NCBI GenBank assembly: GCA_016871255.1
Contig: VFZH01000002.1
Location: 64,851 to 98,282 of the forward strand
DNA: 33,432 nt
Source of the DNA: Acidimicrobiia bacterium
GTDB taxonomy: Bacteria > Acidobacteriota > Vicinamibacteria > Vicinamibacterales > UBA2999
Reading direction: 5' to 3'
Shown piece by piece: positions 25,089-33,382 of this stretch. Position 1 is the stretch's first letter; each line of letters begins with the position of its first letter. The position numbers and the translations under genes were made by a program. Below the pieces are notes generated by a model, which was not told the origin of the DNA, ran no database searches, and saw only the letters and a program-made list of their open reading frames with translations.

Positions 25089-27293
25089 CTACTTCGCCAG
25101 CGGATCCGGCCGCATCTGGAAGTGCGCCACGTACGGGTGTGACCCCTTGCCGCCTTCCTGGTGCCAGACGGTGTTGGTGGCCTGGTTGGCCCACAGTCCG
25201 CGGCCCTTCCAGCCGGCGTCCGGGTCATCGATACGCCCGTCGAGCCCCCGCGTGAAGAAGCCGACCGGATACGGCACGCGCAACTGGACCATCTTCCCGC
25301 TGTCACGCTGCAGGGCGAACAGCGAGTCGGACGCGCTGCCGTTGCTGACCGGCACGTCGTGGCCCAGACCGAGCGTGTTGAACTGATCCACCCAGTTGTA
25401 ATAGTGATACTGGCTCGTCCCCGGCTCCGCCTGGTTCTTGAAGCGCGGTCCGGGTGTCTCGTACAAGGTCCAGCCTTCGGGGCAGTGCTGCCCGGTCGCC
25501 GTCGGACCGTTCGTCACCCTGCACCGCCGGCGATCGAAGCTGGCGGTCTGGCCCGTGCCAGCCAGCGCCGTCCAGATCAGGCCGTTGCGATCCACATCGA
25601 CACCACGCGGCGTGGCACCGTGCATCTTCGGCGCGTTCGGGTTCTTCATGGGTGGCTCGTAGACCTCCGACAGGCAGGTCTTCGGATCGAGACGCGCCAC
25701 CCGGCCGGGGAACGGTCCGGGGTTCGCGATCCAGACCGAGTGATCCACCGGGTTCACGATGATCCCGTAGCCTCCCGTCAGCAGCCTGACATCCTTCGTC
25801 GGGTCCACCTTCAGCAGGTTGTCACCCTTGAACGAGTGCGTGCCCTGCATGCCGCCGGGCGGCGGCTCGTCGATCCAGGGCCCAGCCTTGCCGTCCCCGT
25901 TCGTGTCGATGACGATCGGGCACCACCCCTGCGCCTTCTCGGCGTCACCCGTCTCGTCGAACACGCGCGTGTTGATCCACCCCACCGTGTTGCCGACGCC
26001 GCTGAGGTACAGCGTGTCGTCCGGATCCTCGTCGAACTGGAGGTGGTGGGTGCCGAAGCAGGTGTCGATCAGCGTGAACTGCTCCGTCTTCGGATCGAAC
26101 ATCGAGACCTGATGGCCGCCGCCCTGCTCCAGGGGATAGAACTGCGCCGAGGGATGCGTCGATCCTTCACGGCAGAACGCCGGCTGGTCGTCGCTGTCGC
26201 GAATCTGGGACGTGATCCAGATGCGCCCCTTGCCGTCCATCATCGGGTTGTGCGGATGCGCGGGCGCATTCCAGATGATCTCCTCCCCGAAGAACGGGGA
26301 CGGCACCTTGACCTCGAGCGGGAAGTTCGACCGGTTGTTCGCGTTCTCGCGCACGGGCACCTTGTATTCCGTGGCCTTGCTCTCCACCGGATCGAGCACG
26401 GTCAGGTAGTCTCGGCCGAAGTCCACACCGTAGATCAGCCCGTTCGGGTTCAGCGTCGGCTTCCGCTTGTCGGTGCTGATCAGATCGTGGATGTAGCTGG
26501 TCGGCGCACCCCAGTCCCACAGCGTCAGGACCAGGTTCCGCTCGATCCCCGTGGGACGGGGCGGCTGCGCCGGCACCTCGCCCGCGGCAATGCGATCGGT
26601 CCAGTCCGCGTAGAGCTCGATGGCCCTCGGGCCCAGCACGTTGAAGCCCGCCGTCATCGACGTGTCGCCGCGCTGTCCGAAGCGTGCGCGAGCCCGCCAC
26701 GCATCGACGCTCGTCTTGTATCCCTTCAGGTGCGCCAATGTGCGGGTGATGGGATCGCCCATCGCGTGGCAGTTGTTGCACCCCACCTGAATCGCGGCGA
26801 TCCACTCCGCCTGCGACTTGAAGGTCGTCGGGATCCCGTTCCCGTTCGCGCCGGTGCCGGGGAACTCGCTCGGCCCGGGCAGCTCGAGGAGCGAGTGCCA
26901 GTAGTTCGGCGGATAGATCCGCGCAGCCGCCTGCGGCGTCGGCGCCGGAACGGCGGTCAGCTGCAGCGTGCGGCCCGGCGCCGAACTCACCGGCTGGGAA
27001 TCGACCAGGCCGTAGCCACGCACCCACAGGCGATACGTCGCACGCGGCAGGTCCGGTACGAGGAACCGGCCACGGTCGTCGGTGACGACGATCTTCCGCA
27101 GCTTCGTCGGCAGGTCGTCGGTCTCCGCGATCACCCACACCCCGGCTTCGGGCCCGGTCGGGCCCTGCACCACGCCACCGATGTCGTCGGGGTCGACCGG
27201 AACCTGCGGCGCCTGGCGCGCCTGCAGGGCCGGGAACAGAACCGCGCTGAGGGCGGCAACCGCCAGCCCTAGGTGCCATCTTCGGTACGCCAC
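25089..27293 (-). CDS. Exported c-type cytochrome with carboxypeptidase-regulatory-like domain and beta-propeller
   Basis: 734 residues. A signal peptide (LGLAVAALSAVLFPALQA, about 8-25) is followed by a carboxypeptidase-regulatory-like beta sandwich (about 38-114). A c-heme site CNNCH comes next (172-176). The rest (about 270-720) has repeating blades with segments such as GRIWITSQIRD, NGLIWTALAG and GIIVNPVDHSVWIANPGP, typical of Vgb/SMP-30-like propellers. Proteins with this make-up are frequent in Acidobacteriota; a periplasmic redox or lyase role is plausible but unproven. Start is GTG at 27293 with an excellent GGAGGAGG a few bases upstream. No operon partner is visible on this strand; the spermidine-synthase-like gene diverges from it. 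Confidence 0.87.
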   Translation of the reverse strand: MAYRRWHLGLAVAALSAVLFPALQARQAPQVPVDPDDIGGVVQGPTGPEAGVWVIAETDDLPTKLRKIVVTDDRGRFLVPDLPRATYRLWVRGYGLVDSQPVSSAPGRTLQLTAVPAPTPQAAARIYPPNYWHSLLELPGPSEFPGTGANGNGIPTTFKSQAEWIAAIQVGCNNCHAMGDPITRTLAHLKGYKTSVDAWRARARFGQRGDTSMTAGFNVLGPRAIELYADWTDRIAAGEVPAQPPRPTGIERNLVLTLWDWGAPTSYIHDLISTDKRKPTLNPNGLIYGVDFGRDYLTVLDPVESKATEYKVPVRENANNRSNFPLEVKVPSPFFGEEIIWNAPAHPHNPMMDGKGRIWITSQIRDSDDQPAFCREGSTHPSAQFYPLEQGGGHQVSMFDPKTEQFTLIDTCFGTHHLQFDEDPDDTLYLSGVGNTVGWINTRVFDETGDAEKAQGWCPIVIDTNGDGKAGPWIDEPPPGGMQGTHSFKGDNLLKVDPTKDVRLLTGGYGIIVNPVDHSVWIANPGPFPGRVARLDPKTCLSEVYEPPMKNPNAPKMHGATPRGVDVDRNGLIWTALAGTGQTASFDRRRCRVTNGPTATGQHCPEGWTLYETPGPRFKNQAEPGTSQYHYYNWVDQFNTLGLGHDVPVSNGSASDSLFALQRDSGKMVQLRVPYPVGFFTRGLDGRIDDPDAGWKGRGLWANQATNTVWHQEGGKGSHPYVAHFQMRPDPLAK

Positions 27294-27387
27294 GACCTCC
27301 TCCAGTTCCTCCAGGGCGATCTGCGGCCGGCCTGGTGCCGCGCAGACCAGCGCACCGCCGCCTCCGCGCCGGTCCGCATTCAGCGGG

Positions 27388-27393
27388 TAAGAT
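27388..27393 (+). promoter_or_regulatory. Candidate -10 element for the spermidine-synthase-like gene
   Basis: TAAGAT is a 4/6 match to TATAAT in the short divergent region between 27293 and the next gene. No convincing -35 is seen 16-18 nt upstream. A start near 27400 would put GGAGG (27408-27412) inside a very short leader. Confidence 0.25.
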
Positions 27394-27452
27394 ACCGGAC
27401 GGTTTCCGGAGGATCAACGATTCAGGGACGACTTCAGAGCGAAGCGGGACGA

Positions 27453-29891
27453 GTGTGGGCGCCTCTTCCCCTTCTCTTCGCTGCCAGTGGCGCCGCGGCG
27501 CTCATCTGCGAAACCGTCTGGCTCCAGGCACTGGAACTGGTCATCGGCTCGTCGGCAGTCTCGATCGGGGTGCTTCTGGCGACGTTCATGGGCGGCATGT
27601 GTCTGGGCAGTCTGGCGTTGCCCCGCGTTGTCAGTCCACGCCGCCATCCACTGCTCGTCCTCGGGCTCGTTGAAACGGCGATCGGCGGCCTGGCGCTCGC
27701 GGTCCAGGCGCTCCTGCCGGCAATCAGCGGGATCTACGGGCAGTTTGGCGGCGCGGGGATCCCCGGACTCGCGTTACGCGGTGCCATCGCCGGGCTGCTG
27801 CTCCTCCCACCAACGATGGCCATGGGTGCATCGATTCCCGCCATCGCCCGATGGACCGGAGAATCGCCCCTCGGCATCACACGGCTCGGCTGGATCTACG
27901 CTGCCAACGTCGGGGGCGCCGTTGCCGGCGCCTTGCTGGCCGGCTTCTACCTCCTGCGCGTGTTCGACATGCACACGGCGATCACCGTCGCCGTTGCCCT
28001 CAACTTCTCGGCGGCCGCCATGGCCTTCCTCCTTGCGTTCCGGTGGCGGTTCGCCTGGAACCCACCTGTCGAGCCACCGCCGGCGGTATCGACGGTGTCC
28101 TCGCGCCCGACCAGTGCCGTCGCGATCCCTCGTACCCTCTCTCCCGTGCTGCTGGCGGTGCTGGTCTCGGGCTTCAGTGCACTCGCCGCAGAAGCCGTGT
28201 GGACGCGACTGCTCGGCATGCTCCTTGGCCCGACCGTGTACGCCTTCGCGATCATGCTGGCGGTCTTCCTGGCCGGCCTGGCCGGAGGTGCGGCAGGGGC
28301 GGCGGCACTCGCGCGACGGTGGCAGCCCCGCGCGGCGCTGGGCTGGTGCCAGCTGCTGGTGCCTCTCGGCATCGGCTGGACCGCCCACGTCACGAGTGCC
28401 TGGCTGCCCTACTGGGACGTGCCGCCCCAGGCTGGAGAGAACCTGTCCACGCGGTTTGCGTTCGACGCCCTGCGCACGACCGTGGCCGTCCTGCCCGCCA
28501 CCCTCCTGTGGGGCGCCAGCCTCCCGTTGGCGCTCGCCGCCGCCGCCGGTACCGGATCACGCGACCCCGGGAGGACCGCAGCCGCCGTCTACGCGAGCAA
28601 CGCCCTTGGCGCGGTCTTCGGGGCGCTCGCGGGAGCGATAGTCCTCCTCCCCTGGCTCGGCACGCAGGGCGCCGGGCGGCTGATCACCCTGCTCTCCATC
28701 CTGGCCGGCCTGATCGTGCTCGTGCCCGAGCGGCGCCGGGCTGCGCAGCTCGGCGGTATTCGGCTGCCACTGCTGGCTGGCGTGACGGCGGCGATGCTGG
28801 CGATCGTGCTCAGCCTTCCACCGGTCCCCGGTCTCCTCGTGGCCTATGGCCAGCAGGCGTCGGCCTACGCGGGCTACGAAGACGAACTCATCTTCGTCGG
28901 GGAGGGCATGACTGCCTCGGTTGCGGTCTCCCGTCTCCAGGACGGCACGCTCCTTTATCACAACGCCGGCAAGGTGCAGGCGTCCAGTCAGGCGTTCGAC
29001 ATGCGCTTGCAGCGCATGCTGGGCCATCTGACGACGCTGGTGCCGGCGCACCCGCGGTCGGTGCTGGTCGTCGGGTGCGGAGCGGGAGCAACGGCTGGCG
29101 CCGTGAGCATCGACCCCAGGGTCGAACGAGTGACGGTTGTCGAGATCGAGCCGCTGGTGCCGCCGACGGCGGCGGAGTACTTCTCGTCGATCAACCACGA
29201 CGTGCTGCGCAGCCCCAAGACCCGGGTGGTAATCGACGACGCCCGTCACTTCCTGCTGACGACGACGGAGACCTACGACGCCATCACGGCGGATCCGCTC
29301 GACCCGTGGGTGAAGGGATCGGCGGCGCTGTACACCCGGGAGTTCTTCGAGACCGTTCGATCGCGACTGAACCCGGGCGGCGTGATGACGCTCTTCGTCC
29401 AGCTCTACCTCACGACGCCGGACGCGGTGAAGAGCGAGCTGGCCACCTTTTTCAGCGTCTTTCCCGACGGCGTCGTGTGGGCGAACACGGCGGCCGGCCG
29501 TGGCTACGATCTCGTGCTCCTGGGGCACAAGGGACCGGCGGCGATCGATCTGGGCCATATCCGCTCGAGGCTGGAACGGCCCGAGTACGCGGACGTCGTC
29601 CTCTCCCTCGCGGAGGTGGACATCGGGACCGTGCTCGACCTCGCGGTGACGTACGCGGGGCGCGCCGTCGATCTCGGGGAGTGGTTGCGGGACGCCACCA
29701 TCAATACGGACGCGAATCTGCGGCTGCAGTACCTCGCGGGCGTCGGGTCCGCGACCTACGAAGCGGACAGCATCTTCGCGGATCTCGAGCGCCATCGGCG
29801 GTTTCCGCCGGGGCTCTTCGTAGGCGCAGACGATCTCGTGAACCTGCTGCGGCTGACGATGCGGCCGCCGCTGCCGCCAGTCGATCCGTGA
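27453..29891 (+). CDS. Membrane-fused spermidine-synthase-like protein
   Basis: 812 residues from GTG 27453. The N-terminal half is strongly hydrophobic with many transmembrane helices, beginning LLFAASGAAALICETVWLQ, a start typical of fused MFS/spermidine synthase proteins. The C-terminal half is a spermidine-synthase fold: VLVVGCGAGATAG (about 534-546) for nucleotide binding, VVEIEP, DDARHF, then DPLDPW near residue 613, which keeps the catalytic Asp position of the usual DSSDP. The glycine loop reads GCGAGA instead of GGGDGG, losing the acidic residue that helps bind the amine, so the substrate may not be putrescine. The start is uncertain: GTG 27453 has no good Shine-Dalgarno, an in-frame ATG at 27273 overlaps the divergent gene, and an in-frame ATT at 27420 has GGAGG at ideal spacing. 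Confidence 0.85.
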   Translation: MWAPLPLLFAASGAAALICETVWLQALELVIGSSAVSIGVLLATFMGGMCLGSLALPRVVSPRRHPLLVLGLVETAIGGLALAVQALLPAISGIYGQFGGAGIPGLALRGAIAGLLLLPPTMAMGASIPAIARWTGESPLGITRLGWIYAANVGGAVAGALLAGFYLLRVFDMHTAITVAVALNFSAAAMAFLLAFRWRFAWNPPVEPPPAVSTVSSRPTSAVAIPRTLSPVLLAVLVSGFSALAAEAVWTRLLGMLLGPTVYAFAIMLAVFLAGLAGGAAGAAALARRWQPRAALGWCQLLVPLGIGWTAHVTSAWLPYWDVPPQAGENLSTRFAFDALRTTVAVLPATLLWGASLPLALAAAAGTGSRDPGRTAAAVYASNALGAVFGALAGAIVLLPWLGTQGAGRLITLLSILAGLIVLVPERRRAAQLGGIRLPLLAGVTAAMLAIVLSLPPVPGLLVAYGQQASAYAGYEDELIFVGEGMTASVAVSRLQDGTLLYHNAGKVQASSQAFDMRLQRMLGHLTTLVPAHPRSVLVVGCGAGATAGAVSIDPRVERVTVVEIEPLVPPTAAEYFSSINHDVLRSPKTRVVIDDARHFLLTTTETYDAITADPLDPWVKGSAALYTREFFETVRSRLNPGGVMTLFVQLYLTTPDAVKSELATFFSVFPDGVVWANTAAGRGYDLVLLGHKGPAAIDLGHIRSRLERPEYADVVLSLAEVDIGTVLDLAVTYAGRAVDLGEWLRDATINTDANLRLQYLAGVGSATYEADSIFADLERHRRFPPGLFVGADDLVNLLRLTMRPPLPPVDP

Positions 29892-29958
29892 TCTCTCGGG
29901 CCGCACTCGTCCGGCCAGCGGACCGCCGCAGCGCCGCCCTCACAGAGGAGACACTCCC

Positions 29959-30420
29959 ATGAACAAAGTGACACCGTTCCTCATGTTCAACGACCAGCTC
30001 GAAGCGGCGATCGACTTCTACACCGCGACGTTTCCGAACTCCGAAGTACGGAGCGTTGCCCGCACGGGCAGCGACGGTCCCATCAGCTCCGCCGAGTTCG
30101 TCGTTGGTGGCCAACCATTCATGGGCTACAACGGAGGTTCGTACTTCACCTTCTCTGAGGGGGTCTCGCTCTACGTCGACTGCGCGGATCAGGACGAAGT
30201 GGATGAATACTGGGACAAGCTCGTGAAGGCGGGAGCGACGCCCACGCAGTGCGGCTGGATCAAGGACCCCTTCGGTCTCTCCTGGCAGATTGTCCCGAGG
30301 CGATTCACCGAGCTGACCCGTGACCGGGACCCCAGGAAGGTGAAGGCCGTGATGGACGCGATGATGACGATGGTGAAGCTCGACGTGGCGGAGATCGAGA
30401 GAGCCTACAACGAGGCGTAG
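29959..30420 (+). CDS. PhnB-like VOC-family protein
   Basis: 153 residues starting MNKVTPFLMFNDQLEAAIDF, the usual opening of PhnB/3-demethylubiquinone-methyltransferase-like VOC proteins. Two beta-alpha-beta-beta-beta modules are recognisable, the second ending with KDPFGLSWQIVPRRF. The family shares the glyoxalase/bleomycin-resistance fold, but many members have no known substrate. AGAGGAGA lies about 7 nt before the ATG. It is 67 nt after the spermidine-synthase-like gene and may be co-transcribed with it. It converges with the VWA gene at 30472. Confidence 0.93.
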   Translation: MNKVTPFLMFNDQLEAAIDFYTATFPNSEVRSVARTGSDGPISSAEFVVGGQPFMGYNGGSYFTFSEGVSLYVDCADQDEVDEYWDKLVKAGATPTQCGWIKDPFGLSWQIVPRRFTELTRDRDPRKVKAVMDAMMTMVKLDVAEIERAYNEA

Positions 30421-30434
30421 TCGTGCTCTCAGGC

Positions 30435-30455
30435 GCTGGACGGCGGATCTCCAGC
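30435..30455. terminator. Small hairpin between convergent genes
   Basis: GCTGGA/TCCAGC forms a 6-bp stem around a 9-nt loop, in the 51-nt gap between the VOC gene and the convergent VWA gene. There is no U-run on either side. It is only a candidate 3'-end signal. Confidence 0.25.
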
Positions 30456-30471
30456 CGGGCAGGGTCAGGTG

Positions 30472-31584
30472 TCACGCCAGCCAGCGCGAGAGCAGCACCC
30501 AGACCGTTGCCGCGCCGGCGAGCTGCACCAGCAGCTCCGTCCGGCTTCGCAGGAACAACGACCCGGCCGCGACCAGGACAGCCGCCGCTGCGAGGCACGG
30601 CCAGTACAGATCCACCGCCTGCTCCTCGTGTCCGCTGCTCGCCGCCCGCCGCCTGGCGTCGTCGATGATCGCGTTGGCGATGCGCCGATCCCCATCCCGC
30701 CCGAGCTCGAAGTAGCGGCCACCACCCTTCGCCGCGATCTCCGCCAGCGACTCGCGGTCGAGCACGGAGCGGACCGGTGAGAAGCGCACGGTTCCGGACG
30801 GGTCGTCGGCTGCAGGCACCGCGTCCGGAATGAACCCGCCGGCTGTCGTGCCCACGCCGACCACGACGATCGGGATGCCTGCGGCGCGCGCGAGCTGAAT
30901 CGACTCCTCGACCTCGCCGGACCACGCCTGCCCGTCCGACACCAGCACGAACACCTTCGCGTTGGACGAGGGGCCGTGCAGTTCCTCGTCCCGCTCGACC
31001 AACCGCAATCCCCAGTAGATCCCGAGCTCGATGTTCGTATCCCAGGTGGTGTCCTCGTCGAGGGGGAACGGCGACTCGTCCACGAGGTGATCGAGGAAGA
31101 AGAAGTAGGTGTTGGGGTCCGTGGTCAGCCGTACCTGCGGGGCCGCGATGTGCGCGAACACCGCCAGGGCGACGCGATCGTCCTGCCAGCGCAGCGACTC
31201 GCCCAGCGTGCGCAGGAAGCGGACCGAGCGCTTCCAGCGATCACCCTCCACGTCCCTGACGCGTGTGGAGGACGACCCGTCCTGGAGCACGATCAGGTCC
31301 ACGCCGCCGGTGCGGATCAGGGCCGTCGTCGCCACCGGGCGCGCCAGCGCCAGCACCGTCGCGCCGAGCGCGAGCGCGAGCAGGAGCCAGAAGGGACCGT
31401 CGCCGGTCAGCGGCAGGTGCTCGCGCACCGGCACCGTGCGGCGCGCGAGCAGCGCCCGCCGGTCGAGCCACCGCGCCCACTGCAGACGCAGCGCAAGCCC
31501 CCCGAGGATCGCGGGGACGACCAGCAGCCAGAGGAACGCCGGCTGCTCGAAGCGGAGGTTTGCGACGTCAAAGCCGATCGACAC
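30472..31584 (-). CDS. Membrane-anchored VWA-domain protein (MxaL/BatB-like)
   Basis: 370 residues from GTG 31584. A hydrophobic helix (about 16-34) and a second (about 64-82) precede the von Willebrand factor A domain. Its metal-ion site is complete: DGSSS at 102-106, a TTWDTN Thr near 180, and VSDGQ with Asp217. A C-terminal hydrophobic pair (about 330-365) gives further membrane anchors, leaving the VWA domain on one face of the membrane. The start overlaps the stop of the upstream TPR-like gene by one base (TAGTG), and GAGAGGG lies just upstream, so the two are translationally coupled. The closest patterns I know are BatB of Bat operons and MxaL of methanol-dehydrogenase maturation clusters; gene order favours the second slightly. 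Confidence 0.88.
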   Translation of the reverse strand: MSIGFDVANLRFEQPAFLWLLVVPAILGGLALRLQWARWLDRRALLARRTVPVREHLPLTGDGPFWLLLALALGATVLALARPVATTALIRTGGVDLIVLQDGSSSTRVRDVEGDRWKRSVRFLRTLGESLRWQDDRVALAVFAHIAAPQVRLTTDPNTYFFFLDHLVDESPFPLDEDTTWDTNIELGIYWGLRLVERDEELHGPSSNAKVFVLVSDGQAWSGEVEESIQLARAAGIPIVVVGVGTTAGGFIPDAVPAADDPSGTVRFSPVRSVLDRESLAEIAAKGGGRYFELGRDGDRRIANAIIDDARRRAASSGHEEQAVDLYWPCLAAAAVLVAAGSLFLRSRTELLVQLAGAATVWVLLSRWLA

Positions 31585-32249
31585 TACCCTCTCCGGATGC
31601 GCGTCCGGCCGGCCCCGGCCTCGGAGTCTTCCTGGCGTTCCTCGCCGCGCTTGGGGATCACGACCTTGAACTGGCCCATGTCGGCGCCCTCGGGTGGCGC
31701 ACCCGGGGTGCCGTGAATCGTCGGCGCGGCCGCCTCCGCGTCTTCGTCCGGAACGGCGCCTCCTCCGAGCTGCCGGGCCACGAGCTCGTAGTTGTAGGCG
31801 GCATCCACGTGCCCGGGCACGCGTTCGAGCACCTGCGCGTACGCCTCCAGCACCTTCGCCATCCCGCCCGATTCGCGATCCGCCTCCGCGGCTGCCCTGT
31901 ACGCCGCGTTCGCGGCCGCCAGCATCAGATCCGGATCGGGCGTGTCGGTCTGCGCCCCGTCGGGCGAGGGGAGCGGGAGCGAGGCGTAGTCCGACAGCCA
32001 ATAGGTGGCCACCGCGCGGCGCGCACGCGCCTCCTCCAGCCGCCCGGCTCCGTACACCGGCAGGTACACCGCCACGCCGGCCGCCTCCTCCAACCGGTCA
32101 TACGCGTCCACCGCCTCGGCGAACGACATCGAGGCCATGTGCCGGAGCGCCTGCGCCGACTGCTGCTCGAGCCGCCCCGCGGCGAGACACAGGATGCCGG
32201 TCCCGAACAGGACCGGCGCCAGCACCGCCCGCGCCACCACCGTCGTCAT
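31584..32249 (-). CDS. Small membrane-anchored TPR-like protein (MxaK-like)
   Basis: 221 residues from ATG 32249, preceded by AAGGAGAG. The N-terminus has one hydrophobic segment (about 5-25) that could be a signal peptide or anchor. A helical region follows with TPR-like spacing, including RRAVATYWLSDYASL, LMLAAANAAYRAA and VPGHVDAAYNYELVAR. The tail (about 160-221) is low complexity, acidic then basic, and likely disordered. It lies between two VWA genes, 29 nt after one and overlapping the other by one base. Small TPR-type partners occur in both mxaCKL and Bat operons. Assignment to MxaK is by position and general character only. Confidence 0.8.
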   Translation of the reverse strand: MTTVVARAVLAPVLFGTGILCLAAGRLEQQSAQALRHMASMSFAEAVDAYDRLEEAAGVAVYLPVYGAGRLEEARARRAVATYWLSDYASLPLPSPDGAQTDTPDPDLMLAAANAAYRAAAEADRESGGMAKVLEAYAQVLERVPGHVDAAYNYELVARQLGGGAVPDEDAEAAAPTIHGTPGAPPEGADMGQFKVVIPKRGEERQEDSEAGAGRTRIRRG

Positions 32250-32278
32250 CACGCTCTCCTTCTCATCCCGCGTCCCGG

Positions 32279-33382
32279 TCAGGGAAACGTCCGGAACAGC
32301 GGCAGCCCGACTTTCATGATCAGGGCCAGGCTCCAGAATCCGGTCGCGAACAAGGCGAACGGCGCGAAGGCCGGGCTCCGGGTCGTGTACTGCCGCATCG
32401 ACACCGTCCCTTCCGCCATCTCGTCGATCTCCCGGATCGCGCGCAGCATCGTCGCCTCGTCGGACACCGCGTAGAACCGCCCTCCGGTGCTCTCGACGGC
32501 GGGTTGCCAGATGCGATCCGGAATCGCATCGCCGAACGGCTTGTCGAAGTTCGTGCGGATGAAATACACGGGCACCTTCGCCTCGATCGCGCCGGCGAGC
32601 ACCTCGCGCACCGGTCGCCCGCCGACGGTGACCTGCGAGTCCTGCCCGTCGCTGAAGATCACCATCAGGTTGCCGGAAGCGTCGAGGAAGTTGAACGCCC
32701 TGAACAGGTTCACGCTCTGCTCGATGGCCTGCCCGATCGTCGTGCCCTGATCGGGGAACCGCATGAACTCGGTCCAGTCGCCGATCAGCGACAGGCTCAG
32801 CAGCACGTTGTCGTAGTCGTTGGTGAACGGCGTCACCACGTAGGCCTCGTCGCCGAACTCGATCAACGCCACGACGTCGCGGTACTCGGCGCGCATGCGC
32901 AGCTCCAGGAACCGCTCGGCGGCCGCCACGGTCGTGAAGAAGGTCGCCTCCTTCGGCGCCTTCGCGTTGAGCTGGCCGGCGCGGAACGTGGACATCATGC
33001 TCGACGAGGCATCGATCAGGAGCGCAATGCGGCGCCCGGGATACGACACCTCGGTGTGCCCCAGGGGCAGGAACGGGTCGGCTATCGCCAGCGCGAAGCA
33101 GGGAACGCCCGCGACGAACGCCGCGGCGGGCGCGTGCCGAAGCCACGACAGCCAGGATCGCCGGACGTCGAGCATCGCCGGCAGGACGAGGCGACCGCTG
33201 TGGCGTCGCCCGTGACCGATCGCCCGGACGGCGAGCAGCACCAGGGCGATGCCGCCGAGCGCGAGGAGCAGCGCCAGCGGGGCGCTCGGGCGGCCGGACA
33301 CCAGGTCGGCCACGCGCAGGCTGTCCCACCCGGCGAGCGTCGTGCGAACCGACTCCAGCAGGGCAGCCGGCGGCGTGATCAT
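32279..33382 (-). CDS. Membrane-anchored VWA-domain protein (MxaC/BatA-like)
   Basis: 367 residues. Transmembrane helices at about 34-54 and 85-103 precede a VWA domain with an intact metal site: DASSS at 124-128, DQGTTIG with Thr near 214, and FSDGQD with Asp245. A further helix near the C-terminus (FAPFALFATGFWSLALIM) closes the protein. The ATG at 33382 forms an ATGA overlap with a TGA that ends an open frame to the right, which suggests coupling to an upstream gene; no separate Shine-Dalgarno is evident. It is the first complete gene of the VWA-TPR-VWA trio. Such proteins are thought to act with MoxR-type ATPases as metal-dependent chaperones. Confidence 0.9.
   Translation of the reverse strand: MITPPAALLESVRTTLAGWDSLRVADLVSGRPSAPLALLLALGGIALVLLAVRAIGHGRRHSGRLVLPAMLDVRRSWLSWLRHAPAAAFVAGVPCFALAIADPFLPLGHTEVSYPGRRIALLIDASSSMMSTFRAGQLNAKAPKEATFFTTVAAAERFLELRMRAEYRDVVALIEFGDEAYVVTPFTNDYDNVLLSLSLIGDWTEFMRFPDQGTTIGQAIEQSVNLFRAFNFLDASGNLMVIFSDGQDSQVTVGGRPVREVLAGAIEAKVPVYFIRTNFDKPFGDAIPDRIWQPAVESTGGRFYAVSDEATMLRAIREIDEMAEGTVSMRQYTTRSPAFAPFALFATGFWSLALIMKVGLPLFRTFP

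Noticed and set aside
27273-27452. ATG at 27273 as the start of the spermidine-synthase-like gene
   Set aside because: It overlaps the first codons and ribosome-binding site of the divergent cytochrome gene, and the added 60 residues are not hydrophobic or family-like.
30305-30925. 206-codon minus-strand frame spanning the VOC/VWA junction
   Set aside because: It is out of frame with the VWA gene, Arg/Gly-rich and has no domain; the VWA and VOC frames explain the region.
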